A stretch of DNA of 39,293 bases, from the IMG/VR virus record IMGVR_UViG_3300020203_000040, positions 1-39,293 of that record, one strand, 5' to 3'. The translations under genes were made by a program, and so were the position numbers. Every line of letters starts with the position of its first letter. Position 1 is the stretch's first letter. The notes under the pieces were generated by a model. It was not told the origin of the DNA. It was given only the letters and a program-made list of their open reading frames with translations, and made no database searches. Of this stretch, positions 22,555-31,115 are shown one piece after another. Source of the stretch: a virus.

Positions 22555-24897
22555 ATGCGCTATTATTTGCTATTATTTTCGCTATTATTTTGCACGGCAG
22601 TTAAGGCGCAAGTGGATACGTCTTTTGTGTTAGTTGTAGATATTACCGACGCGCAAAGCGTTACAGATTCGACTTTTCAGGTCGAAATAATTGCGCCGGC
22701 AGACCAATTAGGGTATTTTACGTCGATTAAGATAGATAGCGCGATGGGGCTTATCGATGGCAACGGCAGGCTTTTTACCGTTATAGACGTTATAGCTTCG
22801 TCTTTTTCGGATGCTACGTTATTAGTTGTTTGCGTCGAAGCTGTTTGTTTAATGCCTGCGCAAGTGGGTGCGGTTTATCGTAAACGCGCCGATAATCGAA
22901 TACCTGTACCGGCGAACGGTGCGACGGGAGTTAGCGAAGGGCTGCAAACGCGTATACATTTACATAATATTTTGCAAGCGTACGGCAGCGAAGGCGACTT
23001 TGTAACCCTACAAGATTTTGGGGATACTTTAACCGTTTTACGCGATACGCTTACGGATTTACGGTCGAGTATTACGGCGCTACAAAACGCAGGATACGTA
23101 GACGGCGTGGGCGTAAATACTCGCGTCCCGTTTTTTACGGATGCGAACACATTAAGTACTAATTCTCTATTTAATTTCGATAACGCAAACGCAAGAGTAG
23201 GGGTAGGCTTAGCTACTCCGCTGGCGCGGCTACATATACTAACTAACGGTTTAGGTACAACGCAGACTACCGCGAGCGGCTTATTGCTGCAAAACACAAC
23301 GGATGCCGCCTCCGGCGCGCAACAGAGTTCTCCGCCTATAACTTGGGATGCGCGGGGCTGGAAAACTAATACTACTGCGGGGAGTCAGTCGGTCGCTTTT
23401 CGGGCAGACGTTACGCCGGTGCAGGGTACGACTATCGCGAAAGGGAAGTGGGGTTTATCGGCGTCGATGAACGGCGGGGCGTATTTAGCCGACATAATTT
23501 CCGCCACGTCGGACGGCACCCAAAGCGGCACAACGGTAGATATAAACGGCAAGCTTACTCTTAGAATGGATGACATAGGAGCGGCTTTTAACCAAGCCAG
23601 AAGCCTCCACCTTTTAAACACCACGGGTGCTACATTAGCGGTAAATCAAGTACCGCCCCTTATAGTATATCAAGCAGACGGTTGGAAAACTGGTGCACCA
23701 GCCGGTACTTCTACTATTTTTGGAGAAATTGGGTTTGCCGCTCTTACTGGAACATTTAGAGCTTCTTCTAATTTTTTTGTTAGAGGTACAGTAGGTGCTA
23801 CAGGAGCAATAGGTGATTTAATCAATGTACAAACGGGCGCTGGTGTTGGAACTGCAAAACTTATGGTTGGAGCATATAATACTTTTAGTGCTGCTTCTGG
23901 GATTCTATTAGGTACAAGCAGTACATTGAGTTCAGCCGGTATTGCTATCGGAAGTGAAGTCCTAACAAGTGGAGGAATTTTAGCTTTAGGAAACTATGTT
24001 ATAGCCTCTCATGCCAATTCAGGAGTTCTTGGAAGTAATATTGTTTCTGGCGGTGCAGATACTTGGATATTTGGGAGGGGAAGTAGTATTGGAGAAACAG
24101 GTTTTACATCTTCTGGAACAGCTTTGATACATCTTACCGGAGGAACTGCACAATTAAGAGTACAAGGTCTACCAACAATTACAGCAAATGCTTGGACTGC
24201 GGCTGGCGCAGTAATAACTATAACTACCCCAAATGCCAATATTGCTGTTGGGCAAGGTATTGCGCTTATGGGAACTACCGGAGCTAACATAAGTTACCGT
24301 ACAGTAACAGCTGTATCTTCTACAACTGTGTTTACTGTTAGTTCCGCACCATTGGTTGCTTCTGGTACAAGTCTTAGAACCCAAACCCTTAATATTCTTG
24401 AAGTTGGAAATGGTGGGGATTCTTACAATCAACACATGATAGTTGATAAAAGTGGATTAGTAGGTCTTGGCATTACACCAACAGCAAGGTTAACTTTAGC
24501 CGCTGGAACTACACTGGTTGCTCCAGTACAACTTGCTCCTGGCACAAACTTAACCACACCTATAAATGGTGCACTTGAATTTGACGGCACTAATTATTTT
24601 GTAACAAGCTCAAGTACTCGGCATATTTTAAGTAAAACTTTAACTGGAACCGGGGTATTGAATTTCGGTAGTATAGCTTCTTTAGCTACCGAAACTTTAA
24701 CAATTACGGTAACTGGCGCTGCGATTGGAGATGTCGTTCTGGTTGGCATAGATAATGGCAGTAAATCTACTGGCTTAATTTTTGGTCAACCGTGGGTATC
24801 TGCAACAAATACAATAAGTATAGAAGCTTACAATTCCACAGGATCTGCTATTGATCCTGCAAGTGGAACTTTTAGGGCTTCTGTAATAAAATACTAA
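22555..24897 (+). CDS. Mosaic tail fibre protein with signal peptide
   Basis: A 780-residue protein. ATG 22555 begins 5 bases after the upstream stop and gives a clean signal peptide (MRYYLLLFSLLFCTAVKAQV). Residues 30-180 are linker; a repeated 'VGVG-LATPLARLHI' motif typical of phage fibres appears near residue 220 and again near residue 640 (GLGITPTARLTLAAG). The C-terminal domain (GALEFDGTNYFVTSSSTR to SGTFRASVIKY) is a beta-rich end common in Bacteroidota fibres. From about base 23560 to the stop the DNA is CpG-poor, so the receptor-binding half is probably acquired. No S74 chaperone or hydrolase signature is visible. Confidence 0.75.
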   Translation: MRYYLLLFSLLFCTAVKAQVDTSFVLVVDITDAQSVTDSTFQVEIIAPADQLGYFTSIKIDSAMGLIDGNGRLFTVIDVIASSFSDATLLVVCVEAVCLMPAQVGAVYRKRADNRIPVPANGATGVSEGLQTRIHLHNILQAYGSEGDFVTLQDFGDTLTVLRDTLTDLRSSITALQNAGYVDGVGVNTRVPFFTDANTLSTNSLFNFDNANARVGVGLATPLARLHILTNGLGTTQTTASGLLLQNTTDAASGAQQSSPPITWDARGWKTNTTAGSQSVAFRADVTPVQGTTIAKGKWGLSASMNGGAYLADIISATSDGTQSGTTVDINGKLTLRMDDIGAAFNQARSLHLLNTTGATLAVNQVPPLIVYQADGWKTGAPAGTSTIFGEIGFAALTGTFRASSNFFVRGTVGATGAIGDLINVQTGAGVGTAKLMVGAYNTFSAASGILLGTSSTLSSAGIAIGSEVLTSGGILALGNYVIASHANSGVLGSNIVSGGADTWIFGRGSSIGETGFTSSGTALIHLTGGTAQLRVQGLPTITANAWTAAGAVITITTPNANIAVGQGIALMGTTGANISYRTVTAVSSTTVFTVSSAPLVASGTSLRTQTLNILEVGNGGDSYNQHMIVDKSGLVGLGITPTARLTLAAGTTLVAPVQLAPGTNLTTPINGALEFDGTNYFVTSSSTRHILSKTLTGTGVLNFGSIASLATETLTITVTGAAIGDVVLVGIDNGSKSTGLIFGQPWVSATNTISIEAYNSTGSAIDPASGTFRASVIKY

Positions 24898-24916
24898 CCG
24901 GGGAATAGTAACCCGG
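24898..24916 (+). terminator. Short hairpin after the fibre gene
   Basis: CCGGG / CCCGG with a 9-base loop, followed only by ctgtttataa, so a weak terminator at best. Confidence 0.3.
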
Positions 24917-24959
24917 CTGTTTATAACGCTTACATTTAAAAGACCATAAAAATAATTTT

Positions 24960-25526
24960 ATGAAACGTTTATTTTTTCTTTTTTCGTTTTCGCTTTTACT
25001 CGCTGCTGCTACTGCGCAGGATGTATTAACATGCGACACAATTATTTACAAAGAATTGCCCGACGGTAATTTCGATTTAATTGCAGGTTATTTTGTGCCG
25101 GGGGTGACGCCGGAAAACCTGAAAAATATTCAGGTTGCGCGGAATAAAAAGCAGCTTTCGGATTTTGCCGCTTTAGAGCGACAATTTACGCAACTAAAAA
25201 CTAAGCTATTAGCGGATTCTGTCGCCTTAATTGCCGTACAAGTGCCGGAAATATTGGACAGCCTGTATACCGAAGAACTTAAAAAATTAGCAGGTAATTG
25301 GGATTTAATTGTTAACGACAAAAAAGATAATTTATCCCTGGATGAAAACGGGCAATTTATTACCGACAAAAGCGGCGAAGGGAAAGTATCGGTTTTAGCA
25401 GATAACGCGCGGAAAATTACCCTGAAATTGGGCGAAAGTAAGGCCATAGAAATGTACCTGGAGGGCGACGACCTGTATTTAAACGATAAAAAAAATGTTG
25501 CTTTACAACGTAAAAAAACTCGCTAA
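24960..25526 (+). CDS. Secreted protein of unknown function
   Basis: A 188-residue protein with a strong signal peptide (MKRLFFLFSFSLLLAAATAQ, cleavage after AQ). The mature part is charged: residues 60-90 are helical and the C-terminal half repeats short beta strands (NWDLIVNDKKDNLSLDENGQ, FITDKSGEGKVSVLADN, EMYLEGDDLYLNDKK). It is CpG-normal again after the fibre. It ends by overlapping the next ATG by one base, so it is coupled to it. Possibly a periplasmic lipocalin- or beta-sandwich-like effector; not recognised. Confidence 0.6.
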   Translation: MKRLFFLFSFSLLLAAATAQDVLTCDTIIYKELPDGNFDLIAGYFVPGVTPENLKNIQVARNKKQLSDFAALERQFTQLKTKLLADSVALIAVQVPEILDSLYTEELKKLAGNWDLIVNDKKDNLSLDENGQFITDKSGEGKVSVLADNARKITLKLGESKAIEMYLEGDDLYLNDKKNVALQRKKTR

Positions 25527-26074
25527 TGTGCAAAGCAAATAAAAATCGTCTTAGCGCCGCAAAAACGTATTCTGTTAAAAGGGGTAGCCACGATTTTAAA
25601 CCAACAGATAGTTTTTACCTCGTTGCGCTGTGGAGTAAAGAAGTGAATTTTAAAGTAAAATTTTCGGATAATTGCGCCTATTATTTATCGGACGGAGACC
25701 AAAAGGATTGGAATAAAGGCGGTGGTTTTAGTTTCTCGCTTTTCAGTAACCTGAAAAATTCCGTCATGTGGGCATGGCGTTATGCACCGGAAATACGAAA
25801 AATGGAATTATCTGCGTATTGGCACGAAAAGGGCAAAGCGCATTATGCCGAAACCGAAAATTTTGAACCGGTAATTGTGGATTTTAACGAAGAAATAGAA
25901 GTTAGAATTTACAAACCCGGTGTACATTGGTTTGTAGATTTTACGCGAAAAAACGGCAGCCTATACAGCGTAAATACGGAGATGAAAGGCTGGCCGATTC
26001 GCCCCATCGGTTTGTATTTTGGCGGTAATAAGCCGGCGCCGAAAGATATGGAGGTTTCGATACTGCGATATTAA
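25526..26074 (+). CDS. Hypothetical protein coupled to secreted gene
   Basis: A 182-residue, aromatic- and Gly-rich protein (FSFSLFSNLKNSVMWAWRYA; GLYFGGNKPAPKDMEVSI at the end) with a beta-sandwich look and no signal peptide. The final motif is like the carbohydrate-binding sandwiches of some Bacteroidota proteins, but that resemblance is weak and unverified. Its ATG overlaps the preceding stop. Virion decoration or fibre accessory is possible. Confidence 0.55.
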   Translation: MCKANKNRLSAAKTYSVKRGSHDFKPTDSFYLVALWSKEVNFKVKFSDNCAYYLSDGDQKDWNKGGGFSFSLFSNLKNSVMWAWRYAPEIRKMELSAYWHEKGKAHYAETENFEPVIVDFNEEIEVRIYKPGVHWFVDFTRKNGSLYSVNTEMKGWPIRPIGLYFGGNKPAPKDMEVSILRY

Positions 26075-26086
26075 AACACAGTGTTT

Positions 26087-26117
26087 TTTAGTCTCTTAAA
26101 TGTATTTTTTAACTTTG
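26087..26117 (+). promoter_or_regulatory. Probable promoter for tail tube candidate
   Basis: TTTA (26087-26090), 19-base spacer, TAACTTTG (26110-26117), exact -7 consensus. The ATG is at 26134. The AAAACACAGTGTTTT palindrome at 26073-26087 overlaps the -33 box and could be an operator or a weak terminator. Confidence 0.6.
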
Positions 26118-26133
26118 TAAAAATAATAAAGCT

Positions 26134-26673
26134 ATGCCTATACAGGATTGCATTCAGACCAATTTACCCGCAGTTAGTGCGGATTTTTGCACACCAAATA
26201 CCACTTTTGGTCAGGTGCCTGAAATTTTTATTGGCTACCCTAACCAGCCGTTCACCGATGTCGCCGATTTAGGCGAATGGACGCTCCGGGTAAATAATGC
26301 TACACTTGCCGACCTTACGATAATTCGGAAGTTGCACACGATCGGCAGCAAGCCGAAGCCGGAAAGCACGGAAATCGAATTTTCGCAGGGGCGGACGTTG
26401 CAAACGCCGAAAAAACATACTTTGCCGTTCAGGGTGGACGAAACCGACGCGGTAAATTTTGCGTTTTTGCAGTTTGTAGAAGCAAACCCGGGGCGCGTTT
26501 ACGCTTTGTGGTTTACTGGAGGTAAATACTTGTTTGGCGGGGATGACGGCGTATATTGTACAATAACGCTGGATTTGGTAATTCCGGAAAACAAGCAGGA
26601 ATTGCAATTTTTCGACGGCGTCGCAACGTGGGAAGGGGTAACACCTGCGCGTATTACAAACCCGATGGCATAA
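26134..26673 (+). CDS. Candidate major tail tube protein
   Basis: A 179-residue, compact, beta-rich, cytoplasmic protein. The size and pattern (LGEWTLRVNNATLADLTIIR, KHTLPFRVDETDAVNFAFLQ) are those of small siphovirus tail tube subunits. No other good candidate lies between the capsid and the tape measure. It has its own consensus promoter, expected for a highly abundant protein. The position behind the fibre genes is unusual. An alternative is a head decoration or fibre-associated protein. The assignment is inference; mass spectrometry of virions or structural prediction would decide. Confidence 0.45.
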   Translation: MPIQDCIQTNLPAVSADFCTPNTTFGQVPEIFIGYPNQPFTDVADLGEWTLRVNNATLADLTIIRKLHTIGSKPKPESTEIEFSQGRTLQTPKKHTLPFRVDETDAVNFAFLQFVEANPGRVYALWFTGGKYLFGGDDGVYCTITLDLVIPENKQELQFFDGVATWEGVTPARITNPMA

Positions 26674-26692
26674 CTCAAAAAACGCGTAAATT

Positions 26693-27235
26693 ATGGAATT
26701 ATCGAGTAAAATTATCGCGGCGTTGAAGTCGCTTATTGTTAAATCGGCGACTGACGGCGGTATGGCGTTACGGGTTTCGGAAATAGAAAACGTAGGCGGG
26801 CTGATACCGGGCGCAAACTCCCAAAGCGCGCGATCGTTTGAAGCGCTGGTGCAATTGTGTATCGTTAAAGATAGCGAAAACCGGAACGCGCTGCGGCTCG
26901 TTACCGAAAAAGCGTACAAGACTTACACTGTTCGTTTAGCGGCGCAGGCCAGTACCACAGCGCCCGCCGGTACGGTTTTAGGCGTAAGTGAATTAGGTAC
27001 TGCGGTAATTGCTTACGTTAGCGCAGGGCTGTATACTATTACCTTTACGGGCGATAAACTGACGGCAAACAAGACGTTTGTTAACATACTTTTGCCTGGA
27101 ACGACGGCGGAGGTAACCGCAAAGGCCGCCGTTGCAGACCTTAACGTAGTGCAATTAAGGTCGTTTGATTCAGGCACTTTGGCAAACGGCATTTTACCGG
27201 TAAATACTTTAGTAGAAATACGGGTATACAGGTAA
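26693..27235 (+). CDS. Putative virion-associated protein
   Basis: A 180-residue protein with a helical N terminus (MELSSKIIAALKSLIVKSA) and a beta-rich C terminus of short repetitive strands (AGTVLGVSELGTAVIAYVSA; ANGILPVNTLVEIRVYR). It is downstream of the tail tube candidate and upstream of a terminator, so the two may form one transcript and be made in similar amounts. A head or tail decoration or a fibre adaptor is possible. No family recognised. Confidence 0.5.
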   Translation: MELSSKIIAALKSLIVKSATDGGMALRVSEIENVGGLIPGANSQSARSFEALVQLCIVKDSENRNALRLVTEKAYKTYTVRLAAQASTTAPAGTVLGVSELGTAVIAYVSAGLYTITFTGDKLTANKTFVNILLPGTTAEVTAKAAVADLNVVQLRSFDSGTLANGILPVNTLVEIRVYR

Positions 27236-27270
27236 AATTTCGTTATTCGGAAACTTTGTGTTTAAGTGGT

Positions 27271-27305
27271 GGGCGCTAAGATGTAACTGTTTTAGCGCCC
27301 TTTTT
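27271..27305 (+). terminator. Strong intrinsic terminator
   Basis: GGGCGCTAA / TTAGCGCCC, a 9-bp stem with an 11-13-base loop, ends in TTTTT. It closes the structural transcript. Confidence 0.9.
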
Positions 27306-27316
27306 AATTCGTAAAT

Positions 27317-27886
27317 ATGAAACAGATAATACTTATTTTGGGGGCATTTATTTTAGGTTTGCTTATACAAAAAAGCTGCAACCGTAACGGCGTTACCGTT
27401 AAAACGGAAACCGTAATTAAAACCGATACCGTTTTAACGGTAAAACGTGACACTGTTTGGCAAAAAGAAATAGTACAATTACCTACAAATAAAACAGCCC
27501 AAAAACCCGATACAGTATATTTAGCCGACAGTAGCACACAATTAGTTTATACGGAAACGTCGGAAGATTCTGCAATTATAATAGGTTTTTCAGCATACGC
27601 TAAAAATGCGTTGGATTCTATACGCATTTGGTATTTATTAAAACAACCGAGAATTATAAACAACACTTTTACTAAAGAGGTTATTACCGAACGAACGATT
27701 ACAAACACGGTATATAAATCGGGCTTTTATGTTGGCGGCGGTGCGAGCTATTCAGGAGACAAAAGTTTAGATTTTAACGGTAGTGTGTTGCACACAACAA
27801 AAAAAGGTGTAGCTTTTCAGTATAGTTACGGAGTTTTGCAAAAAACGCACGCTGTAACAATGTTTTACCGTTTAACACCGAAGTGA
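27317..27886 (+). CDS. Membrane-anchored, beta-C-terminal protein (spanin-like, DUF6808-like)
   Basis: A 189-residue protein with one N-terminal membrane anchor (MKQIILILGAFILGLLIQKS), an extended Thr/Val/Lys-rich region with a repeated 'TVIKTDTVLTVKRDTV' pattern, and a C-terminal beta part (GFYVGGGASYSGDK, FQYSYGVLQKTHAV, MFYRL) that looks like the end of an outer-membrane strand. A protein spanning the periplasm from inner anchor to outer membrane would suit a unimolecular spanin acting in the last step of lysis. The resemblance to DUF6808 of Bacteroidota phages is from memory. Role inferred. Confidence 0.5.
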   Translation: MKQIILILGAFILGLLIQKSCNRNGVTVKTETVIKTDTVLTVKRDTVWQKEIVQLPTNKTAQKPDTVYLADSSTQLVYTETSEDSAIIIGFSAYAKNALDSIRIWYLLKQPRIINNTFTKEVITERTITNTVYKSGFYVGGGASYSGDKSLDFNGSVLHTTKKGVAFQYSYGVLQKTHAVTMFYRLTPK

Positions 27887-28446
27887 TGAAATACGAAAAA
27901 GTAGTTGCGATTGACTTAGAAACAACCGGATTTAGCAAAGAAAAACACCAAATTTTAGAGTTTGGCGCCGTTGCATATTTCCCGAAAACCGAAGAGCAAC
28001 GACGTTTTAGTTGCTTAGTTTTGGTGGAGGACATACCGGGAAACATAACAGCGTTAACAGGTATAGATAAAGAAACTTTAACGTTAGAAGGCGCAAAACC
28101 TTTATGCGAAGCGTTAATAGCGTTCGAGAATTTTGTTAAAGAAGATGCCGCAAAAATAATAATAGTTGGGCAAAATATACGTCATTTCGACATACCTTTT
28201 TTAGTGTTTAATGGTGGCGTAGATTGGCGCAAAAATCCTCCGTTTTATGTGGTTTGGGATACCTGCCAGTTTGAAATTATGAACGGTGGCAAGGGTCTTA
28301 GGGATTTGCATGCCCTTTGTGTAAAGTACAAAGTAGCGCACAATAAGCGGGCGCATAGGGCGCTGGCTGACGCCGAAAAAGCCTTTTACGTGTTCCTTAA
28401 ACAGTATACAAAAAACAAACAGGGGGTAAACTTCACAAAGGCTTAA
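27886..28446 (+). CDS. DnaQ-like DEDDh 3'-5' exonuclease
   Basis: A 186-residue nuclease with ExoI DLETTG (Asp10, Glu12), ExoII QNIRHFDIPFL and ExoIII HRALADAEKAF, the full DEDDh set. It would remove nucleotides from 3' ends and may proofread for the phage polymerase or process phage or host DNA. The start ATG overlaps the previous TGA (TGATG). It stands apart from the replication module, before that module's promoter, and the polymerase already has its own exonuclease domain, so a recombination or host-degradation role is also possible. Confidence 0.85.
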   Translation: MKYEKVVAIDLETTGFSKEKHQILEFGAVAYFPKTEEQRRFSCLVLVEDIPGNITALTGIDKETLTLEGAKPLCEALIAFENFVKEDAAKIIIVGQNIRHFDIPFLVFNGGVDWRKNPPFYVVWDTCQFEIMNGGKGLRDLHALCVKYKVAHNKRAHRALADAEKAFYVFLKQYTKNKQGVNFTKA

Positions 28447-28476
28447 AAAATATTTTTCTATAAAAAGGTAAAAAAA

Positions 28477-28508
28477 TTTGGCTTTTTAAAATACCCGTAT
28501 TACGTTTG
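28477..28508 (+). promoter_or_regulatory. Consensus promoter of the replication module
   Basis: TTTG (28477-28480), 20-base spacer, TACGTTTG (28501-28508): a full match to the Bacteroidota promoter. The following ATG is at 28529. This is probably an early promoter serving the genes from 28529 to 37121. Confidence 0.8.
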
Positions 28509-28528
28509 CGACACAAAAACCGCAGACG

Positions 28529-28921
28529 ATGAATTTCGATTTAAAGGGAGTATTTAAGCAGTACGATTTACAAGCAGCGGAAATAGCAATACTACTGTTT
28601 CCCGGCAATCTGCATCCGCGAAAAGCGCTAAATAGAGCGTTAAAAGGTGCGTACGTTTTAGACGCTAACCAAATAGCGCGACTCGCAGAATTTATCGGAG
28701 TTGACGTTAACGCACTGTATTCGCCAAATTGGATGAGTAAACCTTCTAAAGGGCATGTACTTAATTTTCAAAACGGCGAATATTTTGCCGAGCTTAATAC
28801 GGTTAATTTAACGACGCGTATATTCCACAAAAATACGCTTTTCCACACGTTACTATTATCCCCGGAAAGTATTACGCTTCGAGAATATTTTTTAACGCTT
28901 AATAAAATAACACATGAGTAA
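28529..28921 (+). CDS. HTH DNA-binding protein, early regulator
   Basis: A 130-residue protein. Residues 3-60 (FKQYDLQAAEIAILLFPGNL...ALNRALKGAYVLDANQIARLAEFIG) have the Cro/XRE-like helix-turn-helix arrangement seen in small Bacteroidota phage proteins. The rest is unlike known domains. As the first gene behind the consensus promoter it may be an early transcription regulator, possibly acting on its own promoter, or a replication initiator accessory. Stop and next start overlap (ATGA). Confidence 0.65.
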   Translation: MNFDLKGVFKQYDLQAAEIAILLFPGNLHPRKALNRALKGAYVLDANQIARLAEFIGVDVNALYSPNWMSKPSKGHVLNFQNGEYFAELNTVNLTTRIFHKNTLFHTLLLSPESITLREYFLTLNKITHE

Positions 28922-29291
28922 ATTTAGAGTTTCCTTAAAATTAGACGCCAACAACCCGGAACACGTTAGCGCGTTTAACAGGTTGCTTGCGGTAATTGGC
29001 GAGGCTGACAGCCAAACTACGGCTATCGAAAACGAGAAGAAGCCCAGCGCAAAACGGGCGATTAAACCGCCTACGGCTAATGCGCCCGAACAAAATACGC
29101 CGGGTGAAAGCGCCTACACCGCCGAGGAGCTGCGGGGAAAAATTACCAAAGCCGTGGACGCCGGTGTAGATCGTACCTACATCCGCAGAAAAATTAACTC
29201 CCTCGGCGCGGAAAACGTGGCGGCATTGAAACCCGAATTTTACGGCGAATTTTACACCTTTTTGCATGACCACATAGATGCTTTAGGGTAA
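28914..29291 (+). CDS. Small replication-module protein
   Basis: A 125-residue protein. The N-terminal third ends in a Lys/Pro-rich linker (EKKPSAKRAIKPPTANAPEQ); the C-terminal part (ELRGKITKAVDAG...TYIRRKINSLGA...LKPEFYGEFYTFLHDHI) is a small helical domain seen beside DUF2800, DUF2815 and polymerase genes in several phages. The function is unknown. Its stop overlaps the next start by one base. Confidence 0.65.
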   Translation: MSKFRVSLKLDANNPEHVSAFNRLLAVIGEADSQTTAIENEKKPSAKRAIKPPTANAPEQNTPGESAYTAEELRGKITKAVDAGVDRTYIRRKINSLGAENVAALKPEFYGEFYTFLHDHIDALG

Positions 29292-30472
29292 TGGCGAAAA
29301 CCCGCAAAAATCCCGCTGCGCATGCATATTTAAGCGCGTCGGGGTCGGGGAAATGGCTAAATTGCACCCCCTCCCCCCGGTTGGAAAAACCGTTCGGAGA
29401 CAGCAGTAGCAGTTATGCGGAAGAGGGTACGTTAGCGCATAAATTCGCGGAAATTGCATTGCGCTACCACCTAAACCAGGTAACTAAAAGCCGCTACGAA
29501 GCCGAAATAACGCGCCTGGAGCAAGATGAATTGTACACGCAGCAAATGCCGGGGGAGGTTGCAAAATTTACCGATTATGTGCTGGAGCGTTTACAAATCG
29601 CGGGGGGAAACACCGGGGCAAAACTGGAAATTGAAGCGCGTTTAGACTTTTCGCGGTTCGTTCCGGAAGGTTTTGGGACGGGCGACGCCGTTATAATTAG
29701 CGACAATACGCTAATTATAATCGATTTAAAATATGGCGTTGGCGTCGCAGTATCGGCGGAAAATAATAGCCAATTGATGTTGTACGGTTTAGGGGCTTTA
29801 GAGCATTACAGTCTATTTTACGACATACAAAACGTTACTGTAATTATTGTGCAACCGCGTTTAAATTCGATTTCCGAATTTACGCTTAGCACGGAAGAAT
29901 TGTACCATTGGGCGGAAAATACTGTTAAACCTTTAGCGCAAAAAGCAATATTGGGCGAAGGCGAAACGGTAGCCGGTACACACTGCAAATTTTGCCGCGC
30001 TAAACCTACCTGCCGGGCTTTTGCGGAATACGCTAACGCCGCAGCGGCATTAGATTTCGCTAAACCCGAAACACTAACGGAGGCGGAAATAGTACAAGCC
30101 TTCGAGGCCGCGCCACTTTTAGCGGAATGGCTAAAAAGCGTTTCGGAGTACATGCGCAACGAAGCGCTAACAGGGCGAAAGTGGCCGGGGTATAAATTAA
30201 TTCAAAAACCCGCGCGGCGAAAGTGGGGCGATGAAGCGGCAGTTATTAAGGCGCTAAAAGCTGCTAATATAGCCGAAGAACTGTACCTTAAATTAAAAGG
30301 AATTGGCGATGTATGCGATACCGTAACTAAAGACTTTTACGACGCGCAACTAAGCACGCACGTTGTAAAACCTACAGGGGGGCTCGCCCTCGTACTCGAA
30401 TCGAATAAAAGCCCCGCATGGGGCGCAGAACAAGCAAAGTTGGACTTTGCCGAAGAAGAAAACGAATTTTAA
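29291..30472 (+). CDS. DUF2800 Fe-S cluster PD-(D/E)XK nuclease
   Basis: A 393-residue Cas4/AddB-like nuclease of the DUF2800 family common in phage replication modules. Cys25 and the C-terminal CKFCRAKPTC (Cys232, Cys235, Cys241) can ligate a 4Fe-4S cluster; TGDAV (Asp132) and IIDLKYG (Asp145, Lys147) form the nuclease core. It probably processes DNA ends with the neighbouring single-strand binding protein. The frame is intact and the length normal. ATG 29291 overlaps the previous stop. Confidence 0.85.
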   Translation: MAKTRKNPAAHAYLSASGSGKWLNCTPSPRLEKPFGDSSSSYAEEGTLAHKFAEIALRYHLNQVTKSRYEAEITRLEQDELYTQQMPGEVAKFTDYVLERLQIAGGNTGAKLEIEARLDFSRFVPEGFGTGDAVIISDNTLIIIDLKYGVGVAVSAENNSQLMLYGLGALEHYSLFYDIQNVTVIIVQPRLNSISEFTLSTEELYHWAENTVKPLAQKAILGEGETVAGTHCKFCRAKPTCRAFAEYANAAAALDFAKPETLTEAEIVQAFEAAPLLAEWLKSVSEYMRNEALTGRKWPGYKLIQKPARRKWGDEAAVIKALKAANIAEELYLKLKGIGDVCDTVTKDFYDAQLSTHVVKPTGGLALVLESNKSPAWGAEQAKLDFAEEENEF

Positions 30473-30491
30473 ATCACTTAAATTAACACAA

Positions 30492-31046
30492 ATGTTAGTA
30501 ACTAAAAGGGTTAGATTTTCATTCCCGCACGTTTTCGAAGCGCACGCCATGGAAGAGGGGCAACAAAAAAAATACTCGGTTTGTATTATTATCCCTAAAA
30601 CGGCAACCTCCCACCTAAAAGAACTCCGCGCGGCAATTAAAGCGGCGTTTGAAAAAGGGGTATCGGAGGGAAAACTCGGGAAAAAGACGGCGGACATGAC
30701 CTGGAAAAACCCGCTGCGCGACGGGGACAAAGACCGCCCGGACGACGCGGCATATATAGACAGTTATTTTATTAACTGCACCACGAATAACAAACCCGGG
30801 GTTGTTGGTGCAGACCGCGAACCCCTGTCGGCAGCGGAATTTTACAGTGGTTGTTATGGCCGCGTTTCCCTGAATTTTTATGCCTTTAACGTGTCGGGAA
30901 ATAAGGGCATTGCTGCGGGGCTTAACAACGTGCAGAAACTCGCAGACGGCGAAAGGCTTAGCGGCGCAAGCAGCGCCGAAGACGATTTTGCCGATGAAGC
31001 GGAGGATGAAGCTGCCGATGCCGACGACTTTGACAACCAGTTTTAA
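30492..31046 (+). CDS. DUF2815 single-strand DNA-binding protein
   Basis: A 184-residue protein with VRFSFPHVFEAHAME near the start, the family motif, and an acidic end (DDFADEAEDEAADADDFDNQF spread over the last 30 residues). The acidic tail resembles the protein-interaction tails of single-strand binding proteins such as T7 gp2.5. It follows DUF2800 in the standard order. ATG 30492 is preferred over the upstream in-frame ATG 30447, which overlaps the nuclease gene. It coats single strands for the polymerase and primase-helicase. Confidence 0.85.
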   Translation: MLVTKRVRFSFPHVFEAHAMEEGQQKKYSVCIIIPKTATSHLKELRAAIKAAFEKGVSEGKLGKKTADMTWKNPLRDGDKDRPDDAAYIDSYFINCTTNNKPGVVGADREPLSAAEFYSGCYGRVSLNFYAFNVSGNKGIAAGLNNVQKLADGERLSGASSAEDDFADEAEDEAADADDFDNQF

Positions 31047-31072
31047 AAAGTTTTTTTGTTCTTTTATTAACG

Positions 31073-31105
31073 GGCTAACCGGAAAGCTAAAAGCACCGGT
31101 TAGCC
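31073..31105 (+). terminator. Hairpin between DUF2815 and polymerase
   Basis: GGCTAACCGG / CCGGTTAGCC, a perfect 10-bp stem with a 13-base loop, followed by TGATTTTTC. It may be a partial terminator that lowers polymerase expression or an mRNA stabiliser. Confidence 0.6.
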
Positions 31106-31115
31106 TGATTTTTCA

